This document shows positions 62,140-64,000 of a DNA stretch of 64,000 nucleotides, in pieces. The stretch is from Anthopleura xanthogrammica (Eukaryota; Cnidaria; Anthozoa; Actiniaria; Actiniidae): positions 15,250,957-15,314,956 of the forward strand of contig OZ025208.1 in the NCBI GenBank assembly GCA_964019055.1, in the 5' to 3' direction. A model generated the notes under the pieces. The model saw only the letters and a program-made list of their open reading frames with translations, did no database searches and was not told the DNA's origin. The first letter of the stretch is position 1. Each line of letters begins with the position of its first letter. Made by a program: the position numbers and the translations under genes.

Positions 62140-62825
62140 AATAATAATAATAATAATAATAATATGAATCATGAGTTATGTTATGAATCATGTTATGAGT
62201 TATGAGTTATGTTATGAGTTATGTTATGAGTTATGTTATGAGTTATGTTATGAGTTATGTTATGAGTTATGTTATGAGCTATGAGTGATGAGTTATGTTA
62301 TGAGTTATGAGTTATGAGTTATGAGTTATGAGTTATGAGTTATGAGTTATGAGTTATGAGTTATGAGTTATGAGTTATGAGTTATGAGTTATGAGTTATG
62401 AGTTATGAGTTATGAGTTATGAGTTATGAGTTATGAGTTATGAGTTATGAGTTATGAGTTATGAGTTATGAGTTATGAGTTATGAGTTATGAGTTATGAG
62501 TTATGAGTTATGAGTTATGAGTTATGAGTTATGAGTTATGAGTTATGAGTTATGAGTTATGAGTTATGAGTTATGAGTTATGAGTTATGAGTTATGAGTT
62601 ATGAGTTATGAGTTATGAGTTATGAGTTATGAGTTATGAATTATGAGTTATGAATTATGAGTTATGAATTATGTTATGAATTATGTTATGAGTTATGAGT
62701 TATGTTATGAGTTATGAATTATTAGTAATTATGAATTATGTTATGTCTTGAGTTATGTGTTATGTGATGAATCATGAGTTATGTTATAAATTACGAAATA
62801 TGTTATGAGTTATGAGTTATGCTGA
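62140..62825. repeat. GAGTTAT heptanucleotide array
   Basis: An AAT run (62140-62163) is followed by about 650 bp of 'gagttat' units, pure between about 62290 and 62640 and mixed with 'gttat' and 'gaatt' variants at both ends. It lies in gene B intron 15. Confidence 0.95.
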
Positions 62826-63204
62826 AATTGTTTATCCTTTTTTTTTTAAATTTCATATTTATATGGTTAGATATTCATATTTTAAAGTTTTGTAGGCTAA
62901 GGTTTTTTTTGTTTTGAATAAGTTTAGCATTTTTGTTTTAAATATGTATTTTTTTACAGTCATGATTTTTAAAGCCATAGGTTACGCCTGTGCGCCCTAT
63001 GTGGAGCTGATTTTAAATAGCATACACACGTTTTAGAACTGCCATCACCATCATCATCATCATTTTATTTCAAAATGATTATTTTGCTTACAACATTTCC
63101 AAAAAAACCGGGTCCATTCCTTAGACATTAGGAGAGTAAGAATAAACTAATACATAAAATCAGGTAATTATTAAGGTTTTTCGAATAATAATTAAATAAT
63201 AATT

Positions 63205-63360
63205 AATATTCTCCTTCTCCTTCTCCTTCTCCTTCTCCCTCTCCTTCTACTTCTCCTTCATCTTCTTCTTCTTCTTCTTCTTCTTCTTTATCTTCTTCTT
63301 CTTCTTCTTCTTCTTCTTTTTGTTTTTGTTCTTGTTCTTGTTCTTGTTGTTGTTCTTCTT
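63205..63360. repeat. CTT/TTC-rich microsatellite
   Basis: 'ctcctt' repeats pass into 'cttctt', then 'gttctt' runs. The Glu/Gly-rich minus-strand frame over it is a repeat translation. Confidence 0.9.
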
Positions 63361-63451
63361 CAATTATTTGATCATGAATTGGCGTTCTTAAAGAGGGCAA
63401 AACAATCCTTGCATGCATGTAAAGAGCATAAAAAAAATCTGACTGATGTGA

Positions 63452-64000
63452 TAATAATAATAATACTTTATTCAAATTCAATATAGAAGGTTTACAATAG
63501 AATTTGAAAAGGAAGACCATGGGGTTAGCCCTATATAGTATCACCTTGAAATACATCGTTGGGCAAGCTGTTCCAAGGCTTAATAATTCTTACGAAAAAA
63601 GAATACTTCAGGCAGTTGATTCTTGCCGATTTAGTTTGGATCTTGTATTGATGATTAGCTCTAGTTTACAATACTCAAAGTACTTATCAAAATCTAAGCC
63701 ATTTAGCCCAAATACTATTTTATAGCATTCTATTAGCGACAGGTATTCCCTCCTATATTCAAGGGTATTCCAATTTAATAATTTGCATCGCTCTTCATAA
63801 GACATCTCGCGAGGCTTTTGACCGAGAGCAATTCTCCATGCTCTACGCTGTATTTTTTCGATCGCTAAAATATCTTTAGCCAAATGGGGTGCCCATACTG
63901 GACACGCGTATTCTAAGATAGGTCTTACTAACGACTTGTATAACATAGAGAAAATCTCTTTGTTCCTACCACCAACTAAGCGCTTTAGTGAGCCTAATAA
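63452..64000 (-). mobile_element. 3' end of a CR1/L2-like LINE, running off the right edge
   Basis: The minus strand from 64000 reads an open reverse-transcriptase C-terminus: LLGSLKRLVGG, then MLYKSLVRPILEYACPVWAP, IEKIQRRAWRIALG and LEYRREYLSLIECYKIVFG. This is the well-known 'LYK.LVRPILEYA.PVW.P' thumb region. A stop at 63608 cuts this frame; the expected continuation (CLKYSFFVRIIKPWNSLP) lies in another frame, so a small indel has broken the element. It ends with an AATAAAG and ATT-repeat tail near 63455-63475. Confidence 0.8.

Noticed and set aside
62161..62820. Possible telomere-like repeat
   Set aside because: GAGTTAT is not a known telomere motif and the array is internal, within gene B.

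Overview
This is eukaryotic, AT-rich, intron- and repeat-dense DNA, most likely from a cnidarian (a coral or sea anemone). The case rests on a BEL/Pao retroelement, tRNA-derived SINEs, abundant foldback and MITE elements, CR1/L2-like LINE tails, and ion-channel genes broken into many tiny exons. The species cannot be named from the sequence.

The main content is two tandem, same-strand paralogous genes. Gene A (3827-37896, 30 exons, about 1243 residues) can be assembled completely: every proposed intron has GT..AG ends and all 29 junction phases agree. Its product is a TRPC-like cation channel of unusual design. A low-complexity N-terminus made of micro-exons leads into a TRPC-type linker-helical region with no ankyrin repeats. 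A pre-S1 hydrophobic segment follows, then a von Willebrand factor A-like domain inserted between pre-S1 and S1. S1-S6 with a TRP pore and TRP-box come next, then a basic linker, a SPRY domain and a short coiled coil. Gene B (from 49737, cut by the right edge) repeats the layout as far as S2, with a shorter, degenerate vWA-like domain.

Layout. 1-1450: repeats, plus two candidate first exons in divergent orientation. 1450-3826: foldback repeats. 3827-4838: gene A exons 1-2. 5025-12199: a complete, apparently young BEL/Pao element, antisense in intron 2. 12200-12700: AGGT repeats holding a hAT-type MITE. 12728-21444: micro-exons in about four tandem modules, one of which expanded into a 2-kb satellite of roughly 125-bp units. 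22129-24770: linker-helical exons. 24883-27801: pre-S1 and vWA exons. 28511-31168: membrane domain, with the start of the pore exon present in three copies. 32998-37896: C-terminal linker, SPRY and coiled coil. 38622: polyadenylation signal. 38.6-49.7 kb: transposon debris and a tentative three-exon gene C (43249-48078). 49737-61972: gene B, whose N-terminus is encoded by 18- and 21-bp exons. 62.1-64.0 kb: a GAGTTAT heptamer array, GAA/CTT microsatellite and the 3' end of a LINE.

If translated as modelled, A and B are sister channel subunits. A vWA-like module would sit on the cytoplasmic side just before the voltage-sensor-like domain, and a SPRY module would follow the gate in A. Both are usually protein-interaction folds, which suggests a channel gated or scaffolded by protein partners. 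That functional reading is inference. The domain order is read from the sequence.
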